From assembly GCA_937919435.1 (NCBI GenBank), contig CALFRR010000189.1, positions 1 to 49,930 of the forward strand: a stretch of 49,930 nucleotides of DNA, read 5' to 3'. Shown one piece after another: positions 43,314 through 49,930 of this stretch (its first letter is position 1; each line of letters begins with the position of its first letter). The notes below the pieces were generated by a model. The model ran no database searches. It was not told the origin of the DNA and saw only the letters and a list, made by a program, of their open reading frames with translations. This stretch comes from an uncultured Alphaproteobacteria bacterium (GTDB taxonomy: Bacteria; Pseudomonadota; Alphaproteobacteria; Rhizobiales; Ancalomicrobiaceae). The translations under genes and the position numbers were made by a program.

Positions 43314-44783
43314 ATGAAATCCCTGGATCAATCCTTCCTCGGCGGACGTCCGCGGCCGACGCCGCGCATCCTGCAGTTCGGCGAGGGCAACTTCCTGCGC
43401 GCCTTCGTCGACTGGAAGATCGACCGCCTCAACGAGGCCGCCGGAAGCGACTTCGGCGTGGTCGTCGTCCGGCCGATCGCCGGCGGCAATCCGAAGTTCC
43501 TCGACGCTCAGGACGGCGTCTACACGGTGCTGTCGCGCGGCGTCGACGACAGCGGCAAGGCGGTCTCCGAATCGCGCCTCGTCGCCTGCGTCCGCCACGA
43601 GATCCCGTCGCACGAGAAGTGGTCGGACGTGCTGGCGCTCGCCCACGACCCGAACATCACCGTCGTCATCTCCAACACCACCGACGCCGGCATCGCCTAC
43701 GTGCCGACGGTGAAGTACGACGACGCTCCGCAGATCTCGTTCCCCGGCAAGATGACCCGTCTGCTCCACGAGCGCTGGAAGGCGTTCGGCGGCAAGGCCG
43801 AGTTCGGCTGGCAGATGATCGCCTGCGAGCTGATCGACCACAACGGCGACGAGCTGAAGCGGATCGTCCTGCAGCATGCGCAGGAATGGGGGCTGGAGGC
43901 CGCCTTCGTCGACTGGCTGAAGAGCGCCAACGCCTTCTACAACACCCTGGTCGACCGGATCGTCCCCGGCTATCCGCGGGCCGAGGCCGAAGAGCTGAAG
44001 AAGACCCTCGGCTACGAAGACTCCTTCATGACCGCGGCGGAGCTGTTCCACTTCTTCGTCATCGAGAAGAAGGCCGATCAGCCGGCGCTGCGCCTGCCGC
44101 TCGCCGACCACGACGCCGGCACCATCGTCACCGAGGACGTCACCCCCTACAAGGCCCGCAAGGTCGCCATCCTCAACGGTGCCCACACCGCGCTCTGCGC
44201 CCTGTCGCTGATCGCCGGCATCGAGACGGTCGGCGAGGCGGTGACCACCAAGGCCGGTGCCGCCTTCCTCGACAAGCTGCTCGGCAAGGAAGTGATCCCC
44301 TTCCTGACCCTGCCGAAGGCGGAGCTCGACGAGTTCGCCGCCGCGGTGCTGCGCCGCTTCGCCAACCCCTACATCCGCCACCTCTGGTACGACATCAGCC
44401 TCAACGGCCTGGTCAAGTATCAGACCCGCAACCTCGACCGGCTGACCGCCTACATCGAGCGTTTCGGCAAGCCGGCGCCGCTCAACACGCTGTCGCTCGC
44501 CGCCTGGCTGGTGTTCTACCTCGGCCGCTATCCGGGAGCGGACAAGCTGCCGCCGCGCGACTCCGCCGAGGTCCTGGCCAAGGTAAAGGCGATCGGGGCG
44601 CTCGACGACGGCACCGCGAAGGGCCGCGAGGCGATGGTGGCCGCCTACCTCGGCGAGACCGCGTTCTGGGGCCGGTCGATCGACGCGCCGGCGCTGCGCG
44701 CCGCGGTGCTCGCCGACTTCGCGCTGTTGACCGAGAAGCCGTTCACCTTCGACCGGCTCGCCGAACTGGTCGCGGCCGCCTGA
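43314..44783 (+). CDS. uxaB: Tagaturonate reductase (altronate oxidoreductase), mannitol dehydrogenase family
   Basis: This 489-residue NADH-dependent polyol/uronate dehydrogenase has an N-terminal cofactor domain (RILQFGEGNFLRAFVDWKID, VVVVRPIAGG) and a C-terminal catalytic domain with KARKVAILNGAHTALCALSLIAG carrying the conserved Lys and Asn. Length and motifs match UxaB, which reduces D-tagaturonate to D-altronate, rather than the fructuronate reductase UxuB. TGGAGGA precedes the ATG at 43314. The gene lies between the zinc dehydrogenase and uxaA. Uronate isomerase UxaC is not in the window, so tagaturonate is probably formed by the upstream dehydrogenase. Confidence 0.92.
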   Translation: MKSLDQSFLGGRPRPTPRILQFGEGNFLRAFVDWKIDRLNEAAGSDFGVVVVRPIAGGNPKFLDAQDGVYTVLSRGVDDSGKAVSESRLVACVRHEIPSHEKWSDVLALAHDPNITVVISNTTDAGIAYVPTVKYDDAPQISFPGKMTRLLHERWKAFGGKAEFGWQMIACELIDHNGDELKRIVLQHAQEWGLEAAFVDWLKSANAFYNTLVDRIVPGYPRAEAEELKKTLGYEDSFMTAAELFHFFVIEKKADQPALRLPLADHDAGTIVTEDVTPYKARKVAILNGAHTALCALSLIAGIETVGEAVTTKAGAAFLDKLLGKEVIPFLTLPKAELDEFAAAVLRRFANPYIRHLWYDISLNGLVKYQTRNLDRLTAYIERFGKPAPLNTLSLAAWLVFYLGRYPGADKLPPRDSAEVLAKVKAIGALDDGTAKGREAMVAAYLGETAFWGRSIDAPALRAAVLADFALLTEKPFTFDRLAELVAAA

Positions 44784-44803
44784 GGCGACACGCCACGGTG
44801 ATC

Positions 44804-44835
44804 GGACGTCCCTCGCCGAAGGGCGGGGGACGTCC
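44804..44835 (+). promoter_or_regulatory. Hairpin between uxaB and uxaA
   Basis: A 14-bp stem (44804-44817 with 44822-44835) has one wobble position and a 4-base GAAG loop. It is followed by CCATAT rather than a U-tract and lies in the 150-base spacer, 98 bases before uxaA. It probably modulates rather than ends transcription. Confidence 0.55.
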
Positions 44836-44933
44836 CATATCCATCGACAGGATCCCACCGAGGGATCGACAACCATGAGCCGACAGGCCGGCCGTCAGCC
44901 TCGACGGTCGCCTCGACCCGAGGGGGTGACGGC

Positions 44934-46421
44934 ATGCCGAGAGTCCTGAAGATCCACAACGACGACACCGTCGCGGTCGCGCTCGAACCGATCGCCGCGG
45001 GAACCGAGATCCCCGCCTTCGGTCTCACGCTGGGCGACGAGATCCCGCAGGGGCACAAGTTCGCCCTCGCCGACATCGCCGAGGGCGACAAGGTGATCAA
45101 GTACGGCGCCACCATCGGCATCGCCAAGGCGCCGATCGGCAAGGGCCGGCACGTCCACACCCACAATCTGAAGACGGCGCTCGGCGGCATCCTGGAGTAC
45201 GCCTACTCCGGCCATTCCGCGGCGCAGCCGGGCAACGGCGGCACCGTGCCGACCATCTCCGCCTATGCCCGCGCCAACGGCGACGTCGGCATCCGCAACG
45301 ACCTGTGGATCATCCCGCTGGTCGGCTGCATCAACGGACTGGCCGGCCGCATCGCCAAGAAGATCGAGGCGGAGGGGATCCTGCCGAAGGACTCGCGGGT
45401 CCAGGTGCTCTCCCACCCCTACGGCTGTTCGCAGCTCGGCGACGACCTCGCCAACACCCGCGGCATCCTGCAGAACTACGCCGTCCACCCGAACGCCGGT
45501 GGCGTGCTGATCCTCGGGCTCGGCTGCGAGAACAACACCAAGGCCTATTTCTCGGACGGCTTCGCCCCGCCGAACCCGGACCGGGTGAAGTTCCTGATCT
45601 CGCAGGAGGCCGGCGACGAGGAGGCGGAAGCGCTGGCGCTGGCCCGCGATCTGGCGAAGCAGATGGCGACCGACGTGCGCACCGAAGTGCCGGCGTCGAA
45701 GCTCCGGATCGGCCTCAAGTGCGGCGGTTCCGACGGTTTCTCCGGGATCACCGCCAACCCGCTGCTCGGCGCCTTCTCCGACTGGCTGTGCGGCATCGGC
45801 GGCACCACGGTTCTGACCGAAGTGCCGGAGATGTTCGGCGCCGAACAGCTGCTGATGGAGCGCTCGGAGAACCGCGAGGTGTTCGAGAAGACGGTCGCTC
45901 TGATCAACGACTTCAAGGAATACTACATCGCCAACAAGCAGCCGATCTACGAGAACCCGTCGCCCGGCAACAAGGCCGGCGGCATCTCGACGCTCGAGGA
46001 GAAGTCGCTGGGCTGTACCCAGAAGGCGGGTCTGTCGACGGTCACCGGGGTGCTCGGCTACACCGACCGGCTGGAGAAGCACGGCCTCAATCTTCTCTCG
46101 GCGCCGGGCAACGACGGCGTCGCGGTGACCGCGCTCGCCGCTTCGGGCTGTCACATGGTGCTGTTCACCACCGGCCGCGGCACGCCGCTCGGCGGCGTGG
46201 TGCCGACCGTCAAGGTCGCCACCAACTCCGGCCTCGCCGAGAAGAAGCCGCACTGGATCGACTTCGACGCCGGCCCGATCGCCACCGGGGCGACCACGGT
46301 GACCGGGATCCGCGATTCCTTCGTCGACACGGTGCTGGCGGTGGCGAGCGGCAAGCCGACCCGCAACGAGGTGAACGGGATCGGCGAGATCGTGATCTTC
46401 AAGACCGGCGTCACGCTCTGA
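44934..46421 (+). CDS. uxaA: Altronate dehydratase
   Basis: This 495-residue enzyme, the same length as in E. coli, dehydrates D-altronate to 2-keto-3-deoxy-D-gluconate with iron. It has the N-terminal SAF-like domain (PQGHKFALADIAEGDKVIKYG, HVHTHN) and the catalytic domain (RANGDVGIRNDLWIIPLVGC, SHPYGCSQLGDD, ILGLGCENN, KCGGSDGFSGITANPLLG, EMFGAEQLLME, NPSPGNKAGGISTLEEKSLGCTQKAG). GAGGGGGT precedes the ATG at 44934. It is the last gene of the operon. The next enzymes (KDG kinase and aldolase) are not in the window. Confidence 0.95.
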   Translation: MPRVLKIHNDDTVAVALEPIAAGTEIPAFGLTLGDEIPQGHKFALADIAEGDKVIKYGATIGIAKAPIGKGRHVHTHNLKTALGGILEYAYSGHSAAQPGNGGTVPTISAYARANGDVGIRNDLWIIPLVGCINGLAGRIAKKIEAEGILPKDSRVQVLSHPYGCSQLGDDLANTRGILQNYAVHPNAGGVLILGLGCENNTKAYFSDGFAPPNPDRVKFLISQEAGDEEAEALALARDLAKQMATDVRTEVPASKLRIGLKCGGSDGFSGITANPLLGAFSDWLCGIGGTTVLTEVPEMFGAEQLLMERSENREVFEKTVALINDFKEYYIANKQPIYENPSPGNKAGGISTLEEKSLGCTQKAGLSTVTGVLGYTDRLEKHGLNLLSAPGNDGVAVTALAASGCHMVLFTTGRGTPLGGVVPTVKVATNSGLAEKKPHWIDFDAGPIATGATTVTGIRDSFVDTVLAVASGKPTRNEVNGIGEIVIFKTGVTL

Positions 46422-46547
46422 GCGACGGTCGGTGACGCCAGGGCCGATCCTCGCGCCGCCGACGACCGCACCCGACCGATACGACGAGGCCGTCCCGGTG
46501 CCCTTCCGTGGGACCGAGGACGGCCTCTTCGTCGATACCGACGACGA

Positions 46548-46763
46548 TCAACGCCAGGGTGGCGTCAGCAGGATGTCGCAGATCGCGTCCCAGGCACCAC
46601 GTGCCGTCGGATCGGACGGGATTCCGAGACGGTCGGCGAGGCGGTCGAGGGGTTCCCAGTCGCGCCGACGACGAGCTTCGGCGACGGCTTCGAGCGCATC
46701 GTCGGTGCCTCGGCGCCATTCGGAGAGCTCCTGACCCTCGTTGAGGGGTGCGTGGACTGCCAT
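46548..46763 (-). CDS. Small hypothetical protein, 71 residues
   Basis: This short ORF is predicted on the strength of its ribosome site (GAGGAAG seven bases before the ATG at 46763) and protein-like composition. The sequence is charged and probably helical (LSEWRRGTDDALEAVAEARRR, then a tryptophan-containing DWEPLDRLADRLG). It ends in a proline-tryptophan-arginine tail. I do not recognise a family. It lies convergent with uxaA and divergent from the LysR gene, which might regulate it. The 364-base stretch 46764-47127 between it and the LysR start has no other credible gene. Confidence 0.5.
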   Translation of the reverse strand: MAVHAPLNEGQELSEWRRGTDDALEAVAEARRRRDWEPLDRLADRLGIPSDPTARGAWDAICDILLTPPWR

Positions 46764-47092
46764 TCCGTGCTTCCTCGTTCGGTGAGTTCGACCGCCCCGC
46801 CGCGACGGCGAGGGATCCGGGACGAGCGGACGGGGCGGTCCGCGAAATCCTCGTGGAGAGGGTGGGCCGGCCTCCGCCCGGAGGCGTCCGGCCGGCGATC
46901 CGGCGTGGCGGGCGGACGTGTCGCCATCGGCCGTGGAGTTCGCGCGGAAACAGGGAACCCGCACCCGACGCCCGGCTCTCTCCTCCCGTTCGGGAGGCGG
47001 CCGTCCAAACCGGCGACCGGGGCGAAATCGAACAAACGGCGCCTCCCGGCACTTTGGGACGATTCCGACTATGCCACCGAATCCAACCCCTG

Positions 47093-47121
47093 TTGAATGA
47101 AAGCTGTTCGTCGTCGATATT
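47093..47121 (+). promoter_or_regulatory. Candidate leaderless promoter of the LysR gene
   Basis: TTGAAT (47093-47098) and GATATT (47116-47121) are 17 bases apart, and the -10 box ends six bases before the ATG at 47128. No ribosome site is present. Upstream, GATTC (47061-47065) and GAATC (47079-47083) form an inverted repeat that could be a LysR-type site. Confidence 0.45.
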
Positions 47122-47127
47122 CACCGG

Positions 47128-48039
47128 ATGAATAATCGCCGAACCGATCTCAATCTTCTCGCCGTCTTCGACGCCGTCGCCACCTGCGGCTCGGTCTCGG
47201 AGGCCGCCGAACGCCTGTCGCTCAGCCAGCCGGCGGTCAGCCACGCGCTGAACCGACTACGGGACCGTCTGGACGACCGATTGTTCGTGCGGGGCCGTGG
47301 CGGGTTCCGGCCGACACCGCGCGCGGAGGCGATGATCGGCCCGGTGCGCGAGATCCTCGCGGCGGCCGACCGGATCCTCACCGGCCGGTCCTTCGACCCG
47401 GCGACCAGCACGCGCACCTTCAGGATCGGCGCCAGCGACTATTCCAATCTGGCGCTGGTCCCGGATCTGGCGCGCGCCTGTCGGCATGCGGCACCGGGCG
47501 TGCGGCTCGAGATGTGGCCGGTCGGCTCGGAGACCTTCGGCGAGCTCGAACGGGGCGAGCTCGATGCGACCTTCTGGGGGGCGGCGGCACCGGAGCCGCC
47601 GTGGCGGTCGGTGCCCCTGTTCTCGGAACGGATGATCGGTCTGGTGGGCGCGGCGCACCCGCTGGCCGGCCGGGCGGCGGCGGGACGGATCACCCTCGAC
47701 GACTATCTGGCCCATCCGCACATCAATCTCTCGCCGAAGAACCCCGGACGCAGCTCCATCGACGTCGCGCTCGAACGGCTCGGGCGGGAGCGGCGGATCG
47801 CGGTGGGCACCCAGAGCTTCTCGGCCAATCTCGACGCGCTCGTCGACAGCGACCTGATCGCCGCCGTACCCGAGCGGCTGGCACCGATCGCCCGCCGGCT
47901 CGGCCACCTCGTCTTCGACATCCCGCTCGATCTGGCGCCGTTCGCCTATCTCCTGGTCTGGCACCGGCGGACCGACGACGATCCCGGCAACCTCTGGCTG
48001 CGCGAGACGATCGCGGGGGCGGGTCTCGGCCGCACCTGA
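47128..48039 (+). CDS. LysR family transcriptional regulator
   Basis: This 303-residue regulator has the LysR helix-turn-helix at residues 7-66 (LNLLAVFDAVATCGSVSEAAERLSLSQPAVSHALNRLRDRLDDRLFVR) and an effector-binding domain resembling a type 2 periplasmic fold (FRIGASDYSNLALVPDLARAC, ELDATFWGAA, SERMIGLVGAAHPLAG). The DYSNLALVPDL pattern recalls the NodD/NahR/PcpR-like branch that senses aromatic or acidic ligands. There is no Shine-Dalgarno sequence. It ends 10 bases from the convergent acetyltransferase gene. The likely target is the divergent small ORF or its own gene. Confidence 0.88.
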   Translation: MNNRRTDLNLLAVFDAVATCGSVSEAAERLSLSQPAVSHALNRLRDRLDDRLFVRGRGGFRPTPRAEAMIGPVREILAAADRILTGRSFDPATSTRTFRIGASDYSNLALVPDLARACRHAAPGVRLEMWPVGSETFGELERGELDATFWGAAAPEPPWRSVPLFSERMIGLVGAAHPLAGRAAAGRITLDDYLAHPHINLSPKNPGRSSIDVALERLGRERRIAVGTQSFSANLDALVDSDLIAAVPERLAPIARRLGHLVFDIPLDLAPFAYLLVWHRRTDDDPGNLWLRETIAGAGLGRT

Positions 48040-48049
48040 GCCGCTGTCC

Positions 48050-48664
48050 TCAGCCGGCGTATCTGTCGAGGAAGGCCTCGACCGGCAGGGCGCGGAAATC
48101 GGGCAACGCCCGACGCAGCCTTTCGTGGTCCCAGGTCCACCAGGCGAGCGCCTCGATCCGCTCGGCGACGCTCTCGGAGAAACGTCGACGGATCGGTTTC
48201 GCCGGATTGCCGGCGACGATGGTGAAGGGGGCGACGTCGCGGGTGACCACCGAGCCGGCACCGACCACCGCCCCGGTACCGATCGAGCGACCGGCGAGGA
48301 CCACTGCGCCGTGGCCGATCCAGACGTCGTCGCCGATCGTCACCGCGAGGTCGCGACGCCGGTCGAAGAAGGCCTCGTCGTTCGTTTCGCCTTCGAAATA
48401 ATCCGCGGCGCGATAGGTGAAATGGGCCTGGGTGATCCGCTCCATCGGGTGGTTGCCGGGATTGATCCGGGTGTGGGCGGCGATCGAGGTGAAGCGGCCG
48501 ACGGTGGTGTAGATGATCTCGGCGTCGTGGACGACGTAGGAATAGTCGCCGAACACGCTCTCGGTCACCTTCGAGCGGGCGCCGATCTCGGTGTAGCGGC
48601 CGAGGGTCGAGGCGGTGACGATCGCGGTCGGATCGATGGTCGGGGTCGGCGAGAGCTTCGGCAT
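48050..48664 (-). CDS. Hexapeptide-repeat acetyltransferase, phosphonate-associated type
   Basis: This 204-residue left-handed beta-helix transferase has hexapeptide repeats (VTASTLGRYTEIGARSKVTESVFGDYSYVVHDAEI, then VTIGDDVWIGHGAVVLAGRSIGTGAVVGAGSVV) and a likely catalytic His in the NPGNHPMERITQ loop. It resembles the chloramphenicol-acetyltransferase-like proteins found in phn operons. GAGG lies before the ATG. It is 15 bases after the PhnN-fusion gene on the same strand, so they form an operon and a phosphonate-related role is likely. The acceptor, perhaps an aminoalkylphosphonate, is inferred from context only. Confidence 0.83.
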   Translation of the reverse strand: MPKLSPTPTIDPTAIVTASTLGRYTEIGARSKVTESVFGDYSYVVHDAEIIYTTVGRFTSIAAHTRINPGNHPMERITQAHFTYRAADYFEGETNDEAFFDRRRDLAVTIGDDVWIGHGAVVLAGRSIGTGAVVGAGSVVTRDVAPFTIVAGNPAKPIRRRFSESVAERIEALAWWTWDHERLRRALPDFRALPVEAFLDRYAG

Positions 48665-48679
48665 CGGGGCCTCGGACGG

Positions 48680-49930
48680 TCAGGCGGGAAACGGCAGTCG
48701 GGCGACGATGCGGAACGGCGCGGCGCGGTGGTCCTGGCGGAAGACGGCGATCGCGTCGACGGCGAGCGGACGCGCCACGTCGCCGAAGAGCGCCGCGAGC
48801 CCGGCGGCGACGGCGTCGCGCCGGTCGTCGGGAACCGGACCGGTCAGGGTCATGTGGAAACGGAAGTCCTCGAACACCCAGGGGTAGCCCCAGCGGTCGA
48901 CCGAGGCGACATGGGCGGGATCGCCGAGGCTCGCCACCCGCCGGGCCCGCTCCGTCGCCGAGAGCGGGGCGCGGAACGGCTCGAAGGCGACGACACAGTC
49001 GGCGGCGAGCCGGTCGAGATCGGGATTGCGGACATCGGGCGTCAGCGCGACGAAGCTCTTCACCGCCCGGACCGAGAGATCGGGAACCGTGAAGCCGCGC
49101 CGGCCGGCGGCGAAGGCCCGGGCGGCCTCGATCAGCAGATCCTCGTCGGTGCCGTCGGCGAGTTCGAACGGCGCCTTCAGGGTGGCGTGGAAGCCGTAGC
49201 GGCGCGGCTCGTCGGTCAGCGCCGACCAGTCGGCGGCGTCGCAGGGTGCGGCGTCGGGAAACGGCAGCGCTTCACCGGTCGCCGCGTCGCGGCCGATCAC
49301 CCGCGAGGCGAGCCGCCAGAGGTCGGCGTCGACGGCGGGGGCGAAGTAGACCGCATGGCGCGGCTTCGCCGGCGCAGCGGCGGGAGCGGCGATCGCGACG
49401 AGGAAGGCGGCGACCGCATCGGCGAGTGCGCCGCCGTTGTCGATCACCACGTCGGCGGTGGCGTCGAGGCGACGGGCGAGGCGCTCCTTGCCGGCGGCGT
49501 CGCTCGGCCGGGCACGGGCGGCGATGCGGGCGGCGAGGACGTGGCCGGGTGCGGTCACCTCGACCACCACGGTTTCCGGCCACCGGCGGCGGGCCTCGCC
49601 GATCACGGTGCGCGAGACGTTGGCGACCACGGTGCGGCCGTGGGCGAGATCGTCGAGGACCGCGGCGGGAATGCCGTAGCGATGACCATGGGCGCCCCAG
49701 GACAGGGCGAAGCCGCCCTCCGCCTCGCGAGAGAGGAAGCCCGCCTCGTCGGCGACGTGGTGGTCTTCGGCCGGGCTCGACGGACGGGTCACCACCCGGC
49801 GCGGGAAGACGACGCGGGGATCGCCGGTGAGGGCGGTGCGGGCCGCGTCGATCAGCGTGTCCTTGCCGGCCCCCGACGGGCCGACCACCAGGACGAAGCG
49901 GCCGGCGCCGGTCGGCTCGGCCGACGTCGG
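48680..49930 (-). CDS. phnN: PhnN ribose 1,5-bisphosphokinase fused to a DUF1045 2H-phosphoesterase-like domain (N-terminus cut)
   Basis: The open frame runs off the window end, so the first residues are missing; about 416 residues are visible. Residues 1-190 of the visible part are a guanylate-kinase-like PhnN domain with P-loop GPSGAGKDT, RVVTRP and DVVIDNGG. PhnN converts ribose 1,5-bisphosphate to PRPP. An Ala/Pro linker (APAAAPAKP) leads to a DUF1045 domain (HAVYFAPAVD onward) with the two HxTx motifs of 2H phosphoesterases: GFHATLKAPF and FHMTLTGPV. No stop or start signal interrupts the junction. In many genomes these are separate adjacent phn genes. A GTG at 49888 is in frame but begins inside the P-loop strand, so the real start is beyond the window. 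Confidence 0.88.
   Translation of the reverse strand, partial: PTSAEPTGAGRFVLVVGPSGAGKDTLIDAARTALTGDPRVVFPRRVVTRPSSPAEDHHVADEAGFLSREAEGGFALSWGAHGHRYGIPAAVLDDLAHGRTVVANVSRTVIGEARRRWPETVVVEVTAPGHVLAARIAARARPSDAAGKERLARRLDATADVVIDNGGALADAVAAFLVAIAAPAAAPAKPRHAVYFAPAVDADLWRLASRVIGRDAATGEALPFPDAAPCDAADWSALTDEPRRYGFHATLKAPFELADGTDEDLLIEAARAFAAGRRGFTVPDLSVRAVKSFVALTPDVRNPDLDRLAADCVVAFEPFRAPLSATERARRVASLGDPAHVASVDRWGYPWVFEDFRFHMTLTGPVPDDRRDAVAAGLAALFGDVARPLAVDAIAVFRQDHRAAPFRIVARLPFPA

Noticed and set aside
46433..46566. TGACGCCA and its inverted copy TGGCGTCA flanking 118 bases after uxaA
   Set aside because: An 8-bp match over this distance in GC-rich DNA is weak evidence; there is no sign of an insertion, target duplication or transposase.
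46748..47131. Plus-strand frames between the small ORF and LysR
   Set aside because: They are Arg/Pro-rich, lack ribosome sites and overlap the LysR promoter.

Overview
The window is dense, very GC-rich bacterial DNA with strong G/C bias at third codon positions. The gene families point to an alphaproteobacterium, most likely of the order Hyphomicrobiales (Rhizobiales): a hydroxyproline cluster of the Sinorhizobium hyp type, acdS with a divergent AsnC-type regulator, a PhoB-type ugp promoter, TRAP and many sugar/amino-acid ABC systems, and a DUF1045 phosphonate protein. I cannot name the genus. Nearly the whole window codes for uptake and catabolism of carboxylates, amino acids, sugars, sugar acids and phosphoesters. 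I saw no rRNA, tRNA, CRISPR array, insertion sequence, phage gene or pseudogene. Only the first and last genes are cut, by the window edges.

Layout. 1-2.2 kb: TRAP transporter (end of dctP, then dctQ and dctM). 2.3-3.1 kb, minus: type II dehydroquinase and a small monooxygenase. 3.3-6.3 kb: polar amino-acid ABC operon. 6.6-7.7 kb: lrgA/lrgB-like pair. 7.7-12.1 kb, minus: ugpB-A-E-C glycerol-3-phosphate importer behind a three-iteron Pho box. 12.3-16.0 kb, minus: two M20 peptidases and ACC deaminase (acdS), with its AsnC-type regulator divergent. 16.7-18.3 kb, minus: galactarate dehydratase. 18.8-22.9 kb, plus: GntR regulator, an orphan AceE-like E1 enzyme and a HAD phosphatase. 22.9-27.6 kb: hydroxyproline-type cluster (KGSA dehydrogenase, pyrroline-carboxylate reductase, pyrroline-hydroxycarboxylate deaminase, GntR regulator) whose three promoter regions share sequence elements. 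27.7-30.3 kb, minus: alpha/beta hydrolase and RecQ. 30.4-41.8 kb, minus: L-fucose locus (regulator, fucA, fucI, ribose-type ABC importer, fucU, kinase, lactonase, aldo-keto reductase). 42.2-46.4 kb, plus: zinc dehydrogenase, uxaB, uxaA. 46.5-48.0 kb: a small ORF and a LysR regulator. 48.05 kb to the end, minus: hexapeptide acetyltransferase and a PhnN kinase fused to a 2H phosphoesterase-like (DUF1045) domain.

How the genes may work together. L-fucose can follow the phosphorylating route FucU-FucI-kinase-FucA. The same operon also carries an L-fucose/L-galactose-type 1-dehydrogenase and a COG3618 lactonase. The divergent operon supplies an L-galactonate-type dehydrogenase, tagaturonate reductase and altronate dehydratase. 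Read together, these would take L-galactose through L-galactono-lactone, L-galactonate, D-tagaturonate and D-altronate to 2-keto-3-deoxygluconate. This is the most interesting proposal here and it is inference. At the right edge, the kinase-phosphoesterase fusion suggests a PhnP-independent way to turn the cyclic ribose phosphate product of C-P lyase into PRPP.

Regulatory sequence is unusually readable. I report a Pho box, a candidate hydroxyproline-regulator operator, tandem repeats ahead of the DeoR-type gene, a perfect palindrome beside a good sigma-70 promoter, and three regulator genes whose predicted -10 box lies six bases from the start codon, which suggests leaderless mRNAs. Strong GC hairpins without U-tracts fill most of the longer spacers inside operons, including those after three solute-binding-protein genes.
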